A program made the position numbers and the translations under genes. From NCBI GenBank assembly GCA_000442125.1, contig KE546974.1, positions 806,001-870,000 of the forward strand: 64,000 nt of DNA, in the 5' to 3' direction. The notes under the pieces are model-generated. The model was not told where the DNA came from, did no database searches, and saw only the letters and a program-made list of their open reading frames with translations. The stretch is from Opeltia flavorubescens. Taxonomy: Eukaryota > Ascomycota > Lecanoromycetes > Teloschistales > Teloschistaceae. Shown here one piece after another: positions 32,836 through 44,132 of this stretch (position 1 is its first letter; the number at the start of each line of letters is the position of its first letter).

Positions 32836-35800
32836 ATGCGAAGATTTGTCCCCGGTGCTCCTCCAATGAGGCCGAGGGCTCAGCCTGTGGTAACACGGCG
32901 CGATGATGACTGGAGGACCTGGACCGACTTGCGCCTGAAAGTCACTCGTCTGCCCTCAAACATAACTACGCAAGAGCTATGGGCTTGTTTCTCGCGGCAA
33001 GGCTCAGTAAGTCAAATCGAGATCATGGAAGATAGTCGAGGTGCCAGAGATGGAGCTGGCAGAGTTACATTTTCGTAAGGAAACCTCTACTAGCTATCCA
33101 ATAATGGTGGGCCCCGTGCTAATTACTGCTCAAGTCCACCACCGCAGCGAATTTTCTGGGACATCAAACCATTCTTTGTGAATCTTCGAAATGGACTTCG
33201 AATTGCCGTCGAGCTCTTTCTTGAGCCTCCCCGGCGGACATTCCTTCATCCAAGCCCAACAAACAACCAAGTAAAATATCCCGAAATTATGGTACGTCGA
33301 GCATCAAGATCTCTGGATATTAGACTGAAACAGCTGAATTAGACCTTACTCGCCGAATCGCTAGATTTTGGTTTCTTGTGCGAGCCACAAACAATGATGG
33401 TCATGCATACCATCGACTCACCCGGCATACGCTTCAGGCAGAACATGCTCCACCGCGAGACGGTTGTCGAGTTTCGGATGGACGTCAACGGTCAGGTCGA
33501 ACTCTTCCGCTTTAGCATTCCATTTCATCACCTGGACACCATTTCTCGGGTTGACACTGGTAATGACAACGAGGTCGTACTCGTCGTTTCCCTACCTACG
33601 CCTCCACGCTTCTTCCGAAAATTGGATGAAGGAGATACTCATGAAGATAGAGCTCGTTATTGGAGCCAAAATGATGCCTGGTATCGGCAGACCGATATCA
33701 CATGCTATCCAGCAGAGCTTAAGACCTCGCCTGTTGCCCTCAAGAAATCAAGACCAATCATCGACATCGGTAAGTAAAGGATAATCCTACTTTGATCCAT
33801 ATCGGGGCATGTGTGGGCTCGCTGTTTCATAAGCTTCTAACAGCATACTCTTCAGGTCGTTGGACGACTTACCGCTTGCGGTTCATGATGACAGCCGACA
33901 ACAGCATGCTATTTCCTCTCATAGGGCAGGCACTCCGAGACTACAACATTTCGATCCGAGAAATGGAAGACTTTAGTATCGTACCTCATTGTGACCCCCC
34001 CGTTTGGAAGTACATAGATCAGCCTGTTCGCGCACCTCCAAGACCTGACAGCACCCTCGAAGACTTATTAGGAGACGAAAGAGTACCGTTACTTGTGTTT
34101 CCCGTCCGATATCAGCTCGAGGTCTGCATTTCTCAGTGTTATTTCAACGAGTACAATCTGAGTCGAGATTTCGTTGATAGACTGACACAAATGGAGCCAA
34201 CAAAGGCTCAGGATCTTCTCGAGTATGTTGCTAATCAAGGAAAGCGAATTTTCTCGCCGATGGATCTATTCAGCTTGAAAATTATCAAGGGTTCTGCTTC
34301 GAGACCCCCTATCCCACAATACTGTGCTTACATTCGGTCTGCCACCGTCACACCCACCACCATCTATTTCAACACTCCCACAGTCGAAATCTCAAACCGC
34401 GTGATACGTTACTACTCAGAATACGCGGATCGCTTCTTACGCGTTCGATTCACTGATGAGAAAGTCGAGGTACTTACCTACCACCGCAAGGACTCGGAGT
34501 GACTTGCTGACTTCGTGCTACAGGGAAAGATATACTCGACGGACAAAGACACGATGGATGAGGTATTCACCCGAGTCAAGAGAGCCCTTCGCAACGGTAT
34601 TATCATTGGTGATCGTCACTACGAGTTCTTGGCTTTTGGTAACTCACAATTCCGTGAGAATGGAGCATACTTCTTTGCACCAGTACACCATCTGCAGCCT
34701 CGAGATATCCGGAGTTGGATGGGCAATTTCAGTGAGATCCCGTACGTCGCACAATATGCGGCACGCTTGGGTCAGTGCTTCTCTACCACTCGAGCAATCA
34801 TCGGCACCAAGACCACGGTCAAAGAAATAGAAGACGTGGAGCACAATGGTTATGTCTTCACGGATGGTGTTGGGAAGATATCTCCATTCCTTGCTCAGCT
34901 AATTAGCCATGAGCTCGGTATCAGCCGGACGTCTGATGAAGCGCCGTCAATATTTCAGTTCCGGATGGGTGGATGCAAAGGGGTTCTGGCCGTTGCTCCT
35001 GATTCAAACCGCCAAGAGATTACGATACGCCGAAGCCAGTACAAATTTGCTGCTCGTCATGAAGGATTAGAGATTATTCGATGGTCTCAATTTACTGCAG
35101 CCAATTTGAACAGACAGATCATCATCGTCCTCTCGACCCTGGGTGTCCCAGATGCCATTTTCCTTGAGAAGCAGAAGGCGCAACTTGCCAATCTGGAGTT
35201 AGCAATGACGAATGAGAAGATGGCTTTGACAATGCTGCAAAAGGATATTGATCCGAATCAAATGACTCTGACGGTTGCAGGCATGATACTCGACGGTTTT
35301 CAGAGGGTCCAGGAACCTTTTCTAGTGTCTCTCTTGCGGCTTTGGAGGGCATGGTCTATTAAGTATCTGAAAGAAAAGGCGAGGATCACCCTTCGAGACG
35401 GAGCATTTCTCCTCGGCTGTGTTGATGAGACAGCGACCTTGAAAGGCCATTACAACGATACACGACCAGCCACCGACTTCAATGACAAAATCAGCAAGTT
35501 GCCAGAAATCTTTGTGCAACTCTCGAAAGGCCCGAAGAATGTAGCCAGCGTTATCGAAGGACCGATGCTGCTTGCGAGGAACCCTTCACTTCATCCTGGA
35601 GATATACGTGTTGTTCGAGGCGTCGACGTGCCGGCGTTACGGCACCTGAAAGATGTCGTTGTTGTACCCCAAACGGGCGATCGGCCCATCGTCAATATGT
35701 GCTCTGGAGGCGATCTCGATGGAGATGATTACCTAGTCATCTGGGATAAACAACTTCTCCCGGCCGAATGGAACCATGCTCCAATGNATTTCACCCCTGC

Positions 35801-36673
35801 AGAGAAGATCCGTCTTGGACGGCCGATAACGACAGATGATCTCACTTCTTTCTTTGTCACATATATGAAGAACGATAACTTATCTAGGATTGCTGTCGCT
35901 CACCTTGCCTTTTCCGACTATATGGATGATGGAGTAAAAAGCGACAAATGTAAGTCGAAGCCCACCAAAATTTGGCCCAGATTAACATGCAATACACAGG
36001 TCTCAAGCTCGCTGAACTCCATTCCACCGCTGTTGACTACTTGAAATCGGGTGTTCCAGCTCGGATGACTCGAGATCTCAATCCTGCCAAGTGGCCTCAT
36101 TTCATGGAGCAGCAGCATAGGCCTCGAGAGAATATATATCATTCAAGGAAAGTCCTTGGAAAATTATACGACGAAGTGGAACGGGTCGACTTTGTACCAG
36201 TCTTTGATGTCCCATTCGACAATCGTATCCTTGGAGCGTACAACATCGACAAAACGATGCTCGAAGCAGCGGCCGTCCTGAAGCGGCAATATGATGCGGC
36301 GATCAGGCGGATCATGGCCCAACATGATATCCACTCCGAATTCGAAGTGTGGTCGACGTTCGTGATGAGCCACTCAAAAGCGAGCAATGACTACAAGTTT
36401 CATGAGGAGATTGGACGGATCTCAATGGCACTGAAGGATCGGTTCCGCGCATTGTGCTACGAGAAGGCGGGAGGTAAGCATTTCGAGGTTCTAGGGCCGT
36501 TTGTGACGGCCATGTATATAGTGACGAAGGAAGAGATTTCCGAAGCGGTGCTGAACGCCAAGACGAGAGGGATTGAGACAGCAAACCTGAGGGCGGCCAG
36601 CATGCCGTTGATGAGCTTTCCGTGGCTGTTTCAGGGTGTCTTGGGGAAGATTGCGAATGGTGCACTGATCTAA
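32836..36673 (+). CDS. Cellular RNA-dependent RNA polymerase with N-terminal RRM-like domain
   Basis: Six exons (32836-33074, 33135-33291, 33343-33769, 33856-34469, 34524-35949, 36000-36673) give 1178 residues. The N-terminus carries an RRM-like fold (LRLKVTRLPSNITTQELWA... to GAGRVTFS), as in Rdp1- and SAD-1-type enzymes. The C-terminal half is the eukaryotic RdRP domain, with DGVGKISP, FQFRMGGCKGVLAV, RNPSLHPGDIR, and the catalytic double-psi beta-barrel motif GGDLDGDDY near 35,706-35,732. These enzymes copy aberrant or unpaired RNA into double strands for Dicer, feeding RNA silencing. All catalytic aspartates are present. The N at 35787 sits one exon position past the catalytic motif in an NAT codon and does not break the frame. 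Which of the fungal paralogs (QDE-1, SAD-1 or RRP-3 group) it belongs to needs a tree; the RRM favours the SAD-1/Rdp1 side. Confidence 0.95.
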
Positions 36674-37044
36674 GAGACAGGAGTGATACAAGGCTTTTCT
36701 TTGATGGCGGATTAGTTGACAAAAGGTGTCCAGGCGATAGATACTTCTCATATGTATTTCAAGAGAGACAGCGGCAAAGGTAGTTTCCCAAGGATACTGA
36801 TATATATGATACATGTTATGGTGTTGATTCTCGGCAGTCGGTGTAGTGAGCAGTGGTAGAAATGTGTCTAACATTTTCTTCTTGTCTCATCTTGGTATGC
36901 TGAATTCTTCGTACATCGTCATGGACACTGCCAACACTGGCTCTTTCTGCACCACCTCAAGAAGCAGTAAATGCATCGCTGCGTATGCGTAGTGTATAAA
37001 ACGTAACCCTGCGTCCTATAGCGACTACCTACGATACTCCAACA
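36674..37044. other. Intergenic, 0.37 kb between convergent 3' ends
   Basis: Separates the RdRP stop from the stop of the minus-strand RS-rich gene; both 3' UTRs should lie here. No other signal was seen. Confidence 0.5.
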
Positions 37045-38246
37045 TCATGTCCCCTTCAGTCTTCCCCGCTCGGCCTGCACCTCCACCTCCTCATCCCCTA
37101 CCACCTTTCCCCTATCCCATTCCCTCCCCTCCCCCCTCCCCTTCCACCGTATAGACTGCTCTGCCCTCCCTTCGTCATCCGCCATCTTCCCCGCCCCGCG
37201 CTCCCACTTCCCAACCTCCTCGTCCGTGAACCCCGCAGCACGTAATCTTTCCGCTCCACTGGCTTTCCACCGCGCCCGGTCCCGCAGGGCCTCAAGCGCG
37301 TTATCCCAGTCAAGGTTCTCGGCTTCGGTGAGTGCGGTGGGCTGGATGTCGGTGCTCGGGTCGTAGGAAGGGGTGAAGTGAGCGTCGATTGTGGAGGAGT
37401 GGGTATTGTGTAAGGCGCCGCGGCCGCGGGGGAGGGGCTGTTGCGATGGGGGTAAGGGACCGATGATGGAGGCTAGAGGGTCTGAGTCTGAGGAGGAGGA
37501 GTGGGGGGATGGTGGTGGAGAGGGCTTGCTGATTTTGGTTGTGAAATGGGATGGCTTGGGCGATGTAGAGGGGGAGGATGAGGAGCGGCGGCGGTGTTGA
37601 GAGCGGTGATGGAGTTTTGGTGAGCGTGAGCGTGAGCGATATCTATGGCGGTGCCGCAGTCTTCGATCTCTTTCTGGGTCCAAAGATGGGCTTCGGTTAC
37701 GGCGCCTGTGATGGTAAGATCGCTCAGCCTCGGATTCGGTGCTATAGTCTTCTTCCCTGTGATGCTTTCTAAGTCGCCTGTCGTGCCTCTCCCTATCCCG
37801 ATGTCTATGTGACTTCTTCGACGAGTGCACTCTGCCCCTGTCGTCGTCTTTTTCCAATCGCCGCCTTTTCGAGGAGTGCTTGTCCATGTCCCTTCGCCTA
37901 TCATCGCCATGGCCTCGCTGAGCGCTCCGTGCATCAGATCCGTTGACGCCTCGCAGTTTTTCTCGAGCATCGACAACTTCTTTAGCCCGTAAAGCTGCAT
38001 TATGGCTGTCCGTTTCCTTGATGATATTCTTCAGGAAGCGTATATTTGGTTTGGGAGCATTGGTCGTGGGCCTAGGATATAGGAAGTCGTCAACTGGCTT
38101 GTCCGACCAGGTGGCAGAATGCAGGCTGACCTCTTGGGAAGAAATGACTGAAGCCCATGGCTCGAGTATTTCCTTGTTTGGTCCTTGGCATCTTTCGCAA
38201 GCAATTGAGCGAGGTATTCGTCGGTCAAAGCTTCGCTGGAAGGCAT
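37045..38246 (-). CDS. RS/RH-rich nuclear protein, splicing-factor-38B-like
   Basis: Two exons (38246-38131 and 38071-37045) joined by a 59-nt intron give 380 residues. The N-terminus reads TDEYLAQLLAKDAKDQTRKY, then after the junction PKPNIRFLKNIIKETDSHNA and LRAKEVVDAREKL. This layout is found in fungal proteins commonly annotated as pre-mRNA-splicing factor 38B. Residues about 95-210 are dominated by Arg, His and Ser with RS/RH dipeptides, typical of spliceosome-associated proteins. The C-terminal part has a conserved-looking NLDWDNALEALRDRARWK block followed by a Gly/Glu/Arg-rich tail. The splicing role is inferred from composition and from the common annotation of relatives, which may itself be weakly founded. 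Strong base bias creates long shadow frames on both strands. Confidence 0.78.
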
Positions 38247-39052
38247 TTTAACGGAGGTGGAGGTGCAAACAGCACTGACGGGATTGATAATTTACGACGT
38301 AGGAATAATCTCAATTTCTGCATTATTGCCTGTTCATGATGCCGAGGACGCCAAGATTTGGAGTCAATCGGAATGAATCCGCGTTCAAGATAAGATTGCG
38401 GCTCTATGATTAGGCTTAGGTGAGCAGAGCAAATCATCTCCAAAGTTCATCCGACTACTTAGGCTCCTAGTTTCTTTACTATCGCAGGTCTCTGTGAATA
38501 CCATGGAACTAGACCCAACGAGTGGGTTCATCAGGTCAGGCTCTTACAAGCCGTCACTAAATGCCTCTTAACGCCAGCTTTGGGCCCTCTGCTTTCACGC
38601 ATGTTTGAGCGCTTTGATCAATCTTTTCGTTGGCATTGTCTATCACACCAATACCATCAATTACCCTAAGATATGCATTTTGTGCATAATTTTGTGAGGA
38701 GTGCTGGCTAACCAATCTGATATATATCCATTTGACGCTGGGCTTTGAATACGTCTTTAGGAGCCTAGGCTTCGTCATGTTAATTTTGTCCACCACTTTC
38801 CTCCCTTCAATGTTATGTACGTGAAAGTCAATACCGTATCCATTTGAAAAGGTTTGGATATCCTGCTCAATCGAAAGGGCAAGTGATGTCTAGTCTCCAG
38901 CGGGATTTTCAATTTCTATCTTCAAGTACTACTTAAGTCTCGGGTTCTTGCAATTCTCCTTTGTGCTCGACTTCTCTAGACCTCTCGTTTCCGCTATTTT
39001 CTATACAATCGGCGACGCCATTTAGGTAAAAATACCTTTCCATCATTGCATC
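38247..39052. other. Intergenic, 0.8 kb; divergent upstream region
   Basis: Lies between the starts of the RS-rich gene and the secreted Cys-rich gene. AT-rich, with an unconvincing 79-codon frame on the minus strand (38557-38796). No repeat or RNA gene was seen. Confidence 0.5.
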
Positions 39053-39878
39053 ATGATGTTCTATATCGCTCTTCTTGGCCTATTCCCTCTATTTAGTGTC
39101 TGTGATGTCTTTATGAGAGACGACTGTTGGTGTCGAAACGCAACGCACCTTGGCTGGACTCGCCATTACCAACTGGATAGTGTCAGTATCGAAGGAGGCC
39201 CTTCTATTATCGATGAGTGGTGCTTCGAAGAAAGTCGTGACGGATCCGGCAAGTGTCTTGATCAACACACGAAGCAATACGAAATCTGTGCCTCGCATGC
39301 AGCTATACACAACAACTCACTTCGGAACGACTATTGCTACCATAATCATGGGAATTCCAGGGGCATGGTACCCCATTGGTCTCATGGCGACGATTGGATC
39401 GGTGAGTATATATCTCGTTTTTCCTACAACAGACTTCATTTTTTGGTGCCCGCCATTCGTGGTACATAACTGTCCGCCGTTATTTTTCTGTGCTTATTCT
39501 TCACTTTATCTCTCTCTCAAGACAGCAAAGACAAGCTAATGCCAAGTATTAGAGTTCAACGGCCAAAAACGCAACATTCCTTTCCACAACCCACCGCTCC
39601 CAATGTCGACGGAAGAAAACACCAATTACTGTGAGCCGATCTGTCGAGACTACGGCAATTGGAATCTTCCGGTGATGGACCCTTGGAGCCCGTCAAAACA
39701 TGGCATTGTAGAGAGTCGACATCAACTCTTCACCGATGTGAAAGACTTCCGTTTCAATGATGGAGCAGGAGGTCCCTGGCCCGTCACAGAATACGTTCAT
39801 AAGCGCCCTGGAGGGGTCAGCACCACCGGAGCAGGGTTGTTGGGTTACTGGGAGATCAGCGAGGCTCCTGGTCCCTGA
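39053..39878 (+). CDS. Small secreted cysteine-rich protein (effector-like)
   Basis: Two exons (39053-39401 and 39553-39878) give 224 residues. The N-terminus MMFYIALLGLFPLFSVCDVF is a typical signal peptide. The mature part has eight cysteines (two in DDCWC, then single ones near EEWCF, GKCLD, YEICA and DYCYH, and two in NYCEPIC), an even number suited to disulfide bonds. It has a likely N-glycosylation site (CRNATH) and no membrane helix or known catalytic motif. The 151-nt intron has a GTGAGT donor and TTAG acceptor and joins the frame cleanly into EFNGQKRNIPFHN. I do not recognise the family. Secreted Cys-rich proteins of this size include effectors and cell-wall or antimicrobial proteins; nothing here decides between them. 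Confidence 0.72.
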
Positions 39879-40317
39879 GACGTACAGAGCACCCAGAAGT
39901 CATTTGGGGTGCTATTGCGATAAGTGGAAAAATGGCAGGCATGGCGACGGTCAATTTGTGGAAATACTTCCGTGGTTTCGAAAAAGGGGCAGAAAGTAGA
40001 TACGTTGACTGGCTCTTATATTTTCAGGCAGCCTTTATATCGTAGTACTCCATTTTCCTAGATCTCAATCGCTGCATCAATATCTAGTTTATCTAGGAAG
40101 AGTTCAAATTTCAACAATCGCCCCTGAAAAGATTTGGTCCGTTCGATGATTCGTGTCCAGCGAATGGCTCTGAGCGCGTCGCCCGCAAAGCGCGCTTTAA
40201 GTGCTCGAGGTACTCTAGCTGAACAGGGTATCTAATCAATATTTACCCCCACGAACCCCTCAGTTTCCACCTCTTGCTCGATGCGCGTTGCGTACTTGAT
40301 CATCAGCTCCCACAACG
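39879..40317. other. Intergenic, 0.44 kb; Sos7 promoter
   Basis: Holds the 3' flank of the secreted-protein gene and the promoter of the Sos7 gene. A GCGC-rich patch (about 40,180-40,200) stands out. No gene was seen. Confidence 0.45.
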
Positions 40318-41178
40318 ATGGATCAAACATACACTGATACGATCGCCGCACTCTCCGACCTCCAATCCCAACCACTGTCCATTATCCGACTCAGTGAGCA
40401 CATAACCAAGCCAAGCAATCCCACCAACAATGACAATAACCCCAACGCCCGCACATCCGATGCCTCCACCTCCGCCTCAGAACCAAACCCCACCGCTCAG
40501 TCCCTCGCCGCGGACCTCTCACACTACCGCGACCTGTTCTCCAAACTCCGTTTTTCCTACCTCGAACAGGTTACCAAGGAAAAGTTCCTCCGCGCCATCG
40601 TCGGTGATCCCCCTCTCGTGGTCGACCATGCTGAGAATGTCGAGCTGGAAAAGGAAATTGCAGAAATCAAACAGATACTGAAGACGCAGAAGGAGGGTGT
40701 TGCCCGCTTGGTTGCAGAATTAGAGGCTGAGGGGAGGGAGTTGGCGGGGAGATATGAGGGTGTGGAAGTTAAGAAGGAGCTTTTGGGGAGGTTGCCTGAG
40801 GAGATTCAGGGGCTGGAAGAGAGACTTCGGATTTTGAGGGGACGGAACGAGGGGTTTTTGGAAGCCGCGGGAGGTGTGGGGATGGGGATGGAAGGGATTT
40901 CAAAGGTGATGAGGGAGAAGGAGAGGGAGAGGGAAGAGGTGGAGGGGATGGCGAAGGCGCTGGAGAAGGAGATACCAGCGAAAGAGAGAGAGTTGGAGAG
41001 ATTGCAAGGAGAACTTAAGGGTTTGGAAAGGGAGAAGGAGAAGGCGGTTGAGGGGGCTAGGGAGGCGGTTAGGAGTAGGAAGGTGGGTGGGGAGGTAGGG
41101 GATGAATTAGAGGTGAGGGGAAGATGGTTAAAGGGGTGTGAGGATGGGTTGAGAGGATTGTTGGGTGTGGGGTCTTGA
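40318..41178 (+). CDS. SOS7: Kinetochore protein Sos7
   Basis: A single-exon frame of 286 residues. The segment LFSKLRFSYLEQVTKEKFL followed by RAIVGDPPLVV is the conserved core of the fungal Sos7 family. Before it is a Ser/Thr/Asn-rich disordered N-terminus; after it nearly the whole protein is coiled coil, rich in Glu, Arg and Lys. Sos7 pairs with Spc7 (KNL1) at the outer kinetochore and is viewed as the counterpart of Kre28 and Zwint. The 3' half is strongly purine-rich on the coding strand, which produces long frames on the other strand. Together with EB1 in this window it is a chromosome-segregation gene, but the two are 29 kb apart and unlinked functionally. Confidence 0.85.
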   Translation: MDQTYTDTIAALSDLQSQPLSIIRLSEHITKPSNPTNNDNNPNARTSDASTSASEPNPTAQSLAADLSHYRDLFSKLRFSYLEQVTKEKFLRAIVGDPPLVVDHAENVELEKEIAEIKQILKTQKEGVARLVAELEAEGRELAGRYEGVEVKKELLGRLPEEIQGLEERLRILRGRNEGFLEAAGGVGMGMEGISKVMREKEREREEVEGMAKALEKEIPAKERELERLQGELKGLEREKEKAVEGAREAVRSRKVGGEVGDELEVRGRWLKGCEDGLRGLLGVGS

Positions 41179-41447
41179 CAATATTTTCTTTCGTGCAATA
41201 TCGTATCGGTGATTCAGGCGTCGAGGAGTCAATTGAGAGATTCAGGAGTGCCCAATACTGAGATGGTATCATGACTGGCTGAAGAGTATATAAGTGATAT
41301 GCCAATACTAATAAGCCCTACATCATTACAAGGTACACAAAACACATCGGTCTCCAATCAAATAACCTGTCCGAGAATTAAAAACAATACATTACTTGAC
41401 NGCTGATCTCTTGCACATAGCTATCTAACACGGATTCTCCATCAAGC

Positions 41448-42329
41448 TCATCCAGTAATTTGACATTTCTTTAGGCAGCGCTCTACGCCCAGAGCGACGT
41501 TTGCCGGGATCAAGCTTTTGACCTTGTCAAGATCCTTGCCTTCGAAAGTGAAGTCGTTCCCAAGAGCTGCTTGAACAATCTCTGAATCAAAGCCGAAGAA
41601 AGTCTGCGCAACTTGCTGGACACCTGGGTCCTCACTCGCAAATCCAGCGACGAAGACGGCATCCTCGCAATTGGGGTTGAACTCAGTATGAAGGGCACCT
41701 TGGGGGAATACTGTCATCTGGTGTGTCCCGAGAGTGTTGTGGACGGTTCTAGCGCCATTTTCGAGGGTGAATTGTGTTTCCAAAGTACCATGAGTAACAA
41801 TGTTGATTTCCGAGCTGCGTGGATGCGTGTGCGGAGTATTGAAGCCACAAGGGCCCAGGAAGCCTACGACCATGGAAACGCCGGTGCCTATTAGAGGAGG
41901 GAACGATTGACGATCAGCGCGCACGGTTTGACCTCCTTTCCCTTTAGTCTGGGACTTGTCAGGAGGATTTTCGAAATCAAATTTGAATGAGGCATCATCC
42001 TCAATCAGGTTGATGCGGTCTAAGGCTTTGGCGGCTAAGATGAGCTGGTCTATAGTGGCAAGGTCGTTGGCGAGTAAATTGTTCGCCGAGGGGATTGCAG
42101 CTTCTTGTGCTGTTGAAGTACTGTTAGATGATACCGAGTTGGGGGCCGCGGTAAGGCTTGGTGCAGAAGCAGCGGTTGTCGCTCTAATTTCTACAGTCGT
42201 AGTAGGAGCGCTGCCTTGGGGGTTGCTCGTAGCTGATATCCTAGAGGGATTTGGGGAGACACCACCGACTTGTGGCAGAGCTCTGGCAAAGAGAGGCACC
42301 AAGAAGATTAGAGCTGATGAAGCATGCAT
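41448..42329 (-). CDS. Secreted cupin, spherulin-1A/germin-like
   Basis: A single-exon frame of 293 residues from the ATG at 42329; a methionine ten codons further upstream is possible, but MHASSALIFLVPLFARALP is a clean signal peptide. A Ser/Thr/Ala-rich stretch (about 25-75) suggests O-glycosylation. The cupin domain carries motif 1, GFNTPHTHPRSSEINIVTHG, with the HxH...E metal ligands, and motif 2, FPQGALHTEFN, with the fourth histidine, so a metal site looks intact. The family includes spherulin 1A of Physarum and plant germins; some members have oxalate oxidase or superoxide dismutase activity, which cannot be assigned here. A single N at 41401 lies in the 3' flank. Confidence 0.88.
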   Translation of the reverse strand: MHASSALIFLVPLFARALPQVGGVSPNPSRISATSNPQGSAPTTTVEIRATTAASAPSLTAAPNSVSSNSTSTAQEAAIPSANNLLANDLATIDQLILAAKALDRINLIEDDASFKFDFENPPDKSQTKGKGGQTVRADRQSFPPLIGTGVSMVVGFLGPCGFNTPHTHPRSSEINIVTHGTLETQFTLENGARTVHNTLGTHQMTVFPQGALHTEFNPNCEDAVFVAGFASEDPGVQQVAQTFFGFDSEIVQAALGNDFTFEGKDLDKVKSLIPANVALGVERCLKKCQITG

Positions 42330-44132
42330 TTTGGCTGGTATCTTGCTTTCAAAGGCCAATTGGGATTCAAGATTTATATGTCAAAGGTAGGAGAATTCTC
42401 TATGAAGAAATTGAGGAGATTGCGGTAGAGTGATAGAGAAAATGGTACCTTGAATTGCGTGAGAAGTTGATGAAGATATATGTTTCCTCGAGACATGAAC
42501 GCCCTCATTCACGGCTAGAGGCAGGGATAGCTTCACCAACAAGATCCCGATCTCACCGATAGTTTTCCCAAAATGACCAACAACACTTCAATTTCAGCTC
42601 AAGATATCCTAATCTAGTGCTGACGGCAACAGCGATGTTTCTCGGGTAAGAAGAATACTGAAGATTGATGGAAAAACTGACACAGCCAAAATACATACAG
42701 AAGGATCACCGATACGACCCTATTAGTGGACCAGATTAGGACACTCTTGTACTGACTTTAGATTCTCGGGCCCAGATCCTCATGTTGGCAAATATACTTC
42801 GTAGTCATATTGCATCAGGGCAAACACAGCTGGGTCAATGCGGCTAAGACTGTCAAACTCGGCTCAGTACCTATCCGGCCAGGATTCGATCTCAGCTGCG
42901 TTTTCATCCTATATCATTTACGAAGATCTATAAAAATGCGGGTACCATGGCCACACGGAAGAGCGCAGCAAACTTGTTGAGAGTTGTGCTAAAATAAAGA
43001 TGGAGCTAATAGTGTCGTGACTTACCCTTAACGGTTAATGGAGGGTTTTATTAAGGGACTGATGACATAAGCTCTGATTCCTTGGCATTAAAAGCTCTAT
43101 TTCGATACATTGGCTTAATCGGTTCTGGTCTTAGCCAGAATGATCATACTTCACCTCTCTCCTTGCACACTGCACAGCACTTTAGGATATCGGTCCCTTT
43201 GGTGAATGGGCTTTACCACGCCGCCGTGAAGGTGCCGGATTTCCAGAGTGATATTAGCCATCTTGACGGAGCCGGTTCCCGCCATTGTGGGTTGCCGTGT
43301 AGCAAACACTCTCCGCTGTCGGTAGGAATCCTGGTGTGAGTAGTGTTTCGGAGAAGCGTTTCCGATACTCACCAGCGCCGGCACCAGTGTAATAGACCTT
43401 CATAATTTGATACCCGGTCAGTATTTGGCGCAGTAAGTGAAGTTTATAGCCAAAATTGGACGCTATCATCTTTAAGAAATCGAAGTCGATTCATCCATTC
43501 CAACATCGCTCAGATCTTTGAAGGTTTCAAGACCTTTGCAATCTTGTAAATGAGTGAATATATACAGTCTTGTCTGTATACAATCGGACGAATGCAATCA
43601 AGACCTCAGGTCATACTGGCGTGGATGTTCCCTTTTTGCGTCTACTGGTGCCGTCGTCGTTGATTCTGCAAGAGCAGTCTTTGGCTCTGATTACTGTCCG
43701 CAAAGATCATACATGGAAACCGCAGCCTTCATGCGAGGAGCCTCATAGTTCTAGCGGATTTCCTAATTGGATACATTGATCAAAGGACTGCTTTCAGAGA
43801 AGAACATTTTTACAAAATATTTTCTAGCAGTGCCTCTCCTTTGCTTCGACACAGGAAATTATCGTTCTCATGGCGTTCTTATATCTGCGGTTCTGACTAT
43901 TCCCGTTTGAAGGTTATATGATCTTTCTCATATTAACGCTTTTAACTCAATATCCCGGCACATGAGATTCATACCCGTGGTAAGCCTTACAAGCCGTGAC
44001 TCATAATGTTGAGTGTCGTATCTCTTCCTCGGAAGTGTAAGGGTTGATAAAGGTTCTCACTTCTCTGTAATACTCCTCTATTCTGCAGTACTTCCGGACC
44101 TCTTTCATCGAGTCGACATATCGTGAAGGATA
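42330..44132. other. Intergenic, 1.8 kb; no firmly supported gene
   Basis: The longest stretch in this half without a clear gene. It separates the cupin start from the RNA ligase start, so both promoters lie in it. A short spliced reading on the minus strand (43,405 down to about 43,257) is described under findings. Several other frames under 90 codons look random. No tandem repeat or tRNA was seen. Confidence 0.5.

Noticed and set aside
37391-38000. Second minus-strand frame of 175 codons and plus-strand frames inside the RS-rich gene
   Set aside because: Arg/Ser/His-rich coding sequence opens the other frames by composition; only the chosen frame splices to a conserved N-terminus.
40806-41305. 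Minus-strand Ser/Pro/Leu-rich frames of 78-130 codons over the Sos7 3' half
   Set aside because: Mirror images of the purine-rich coiled-coil coding strand.
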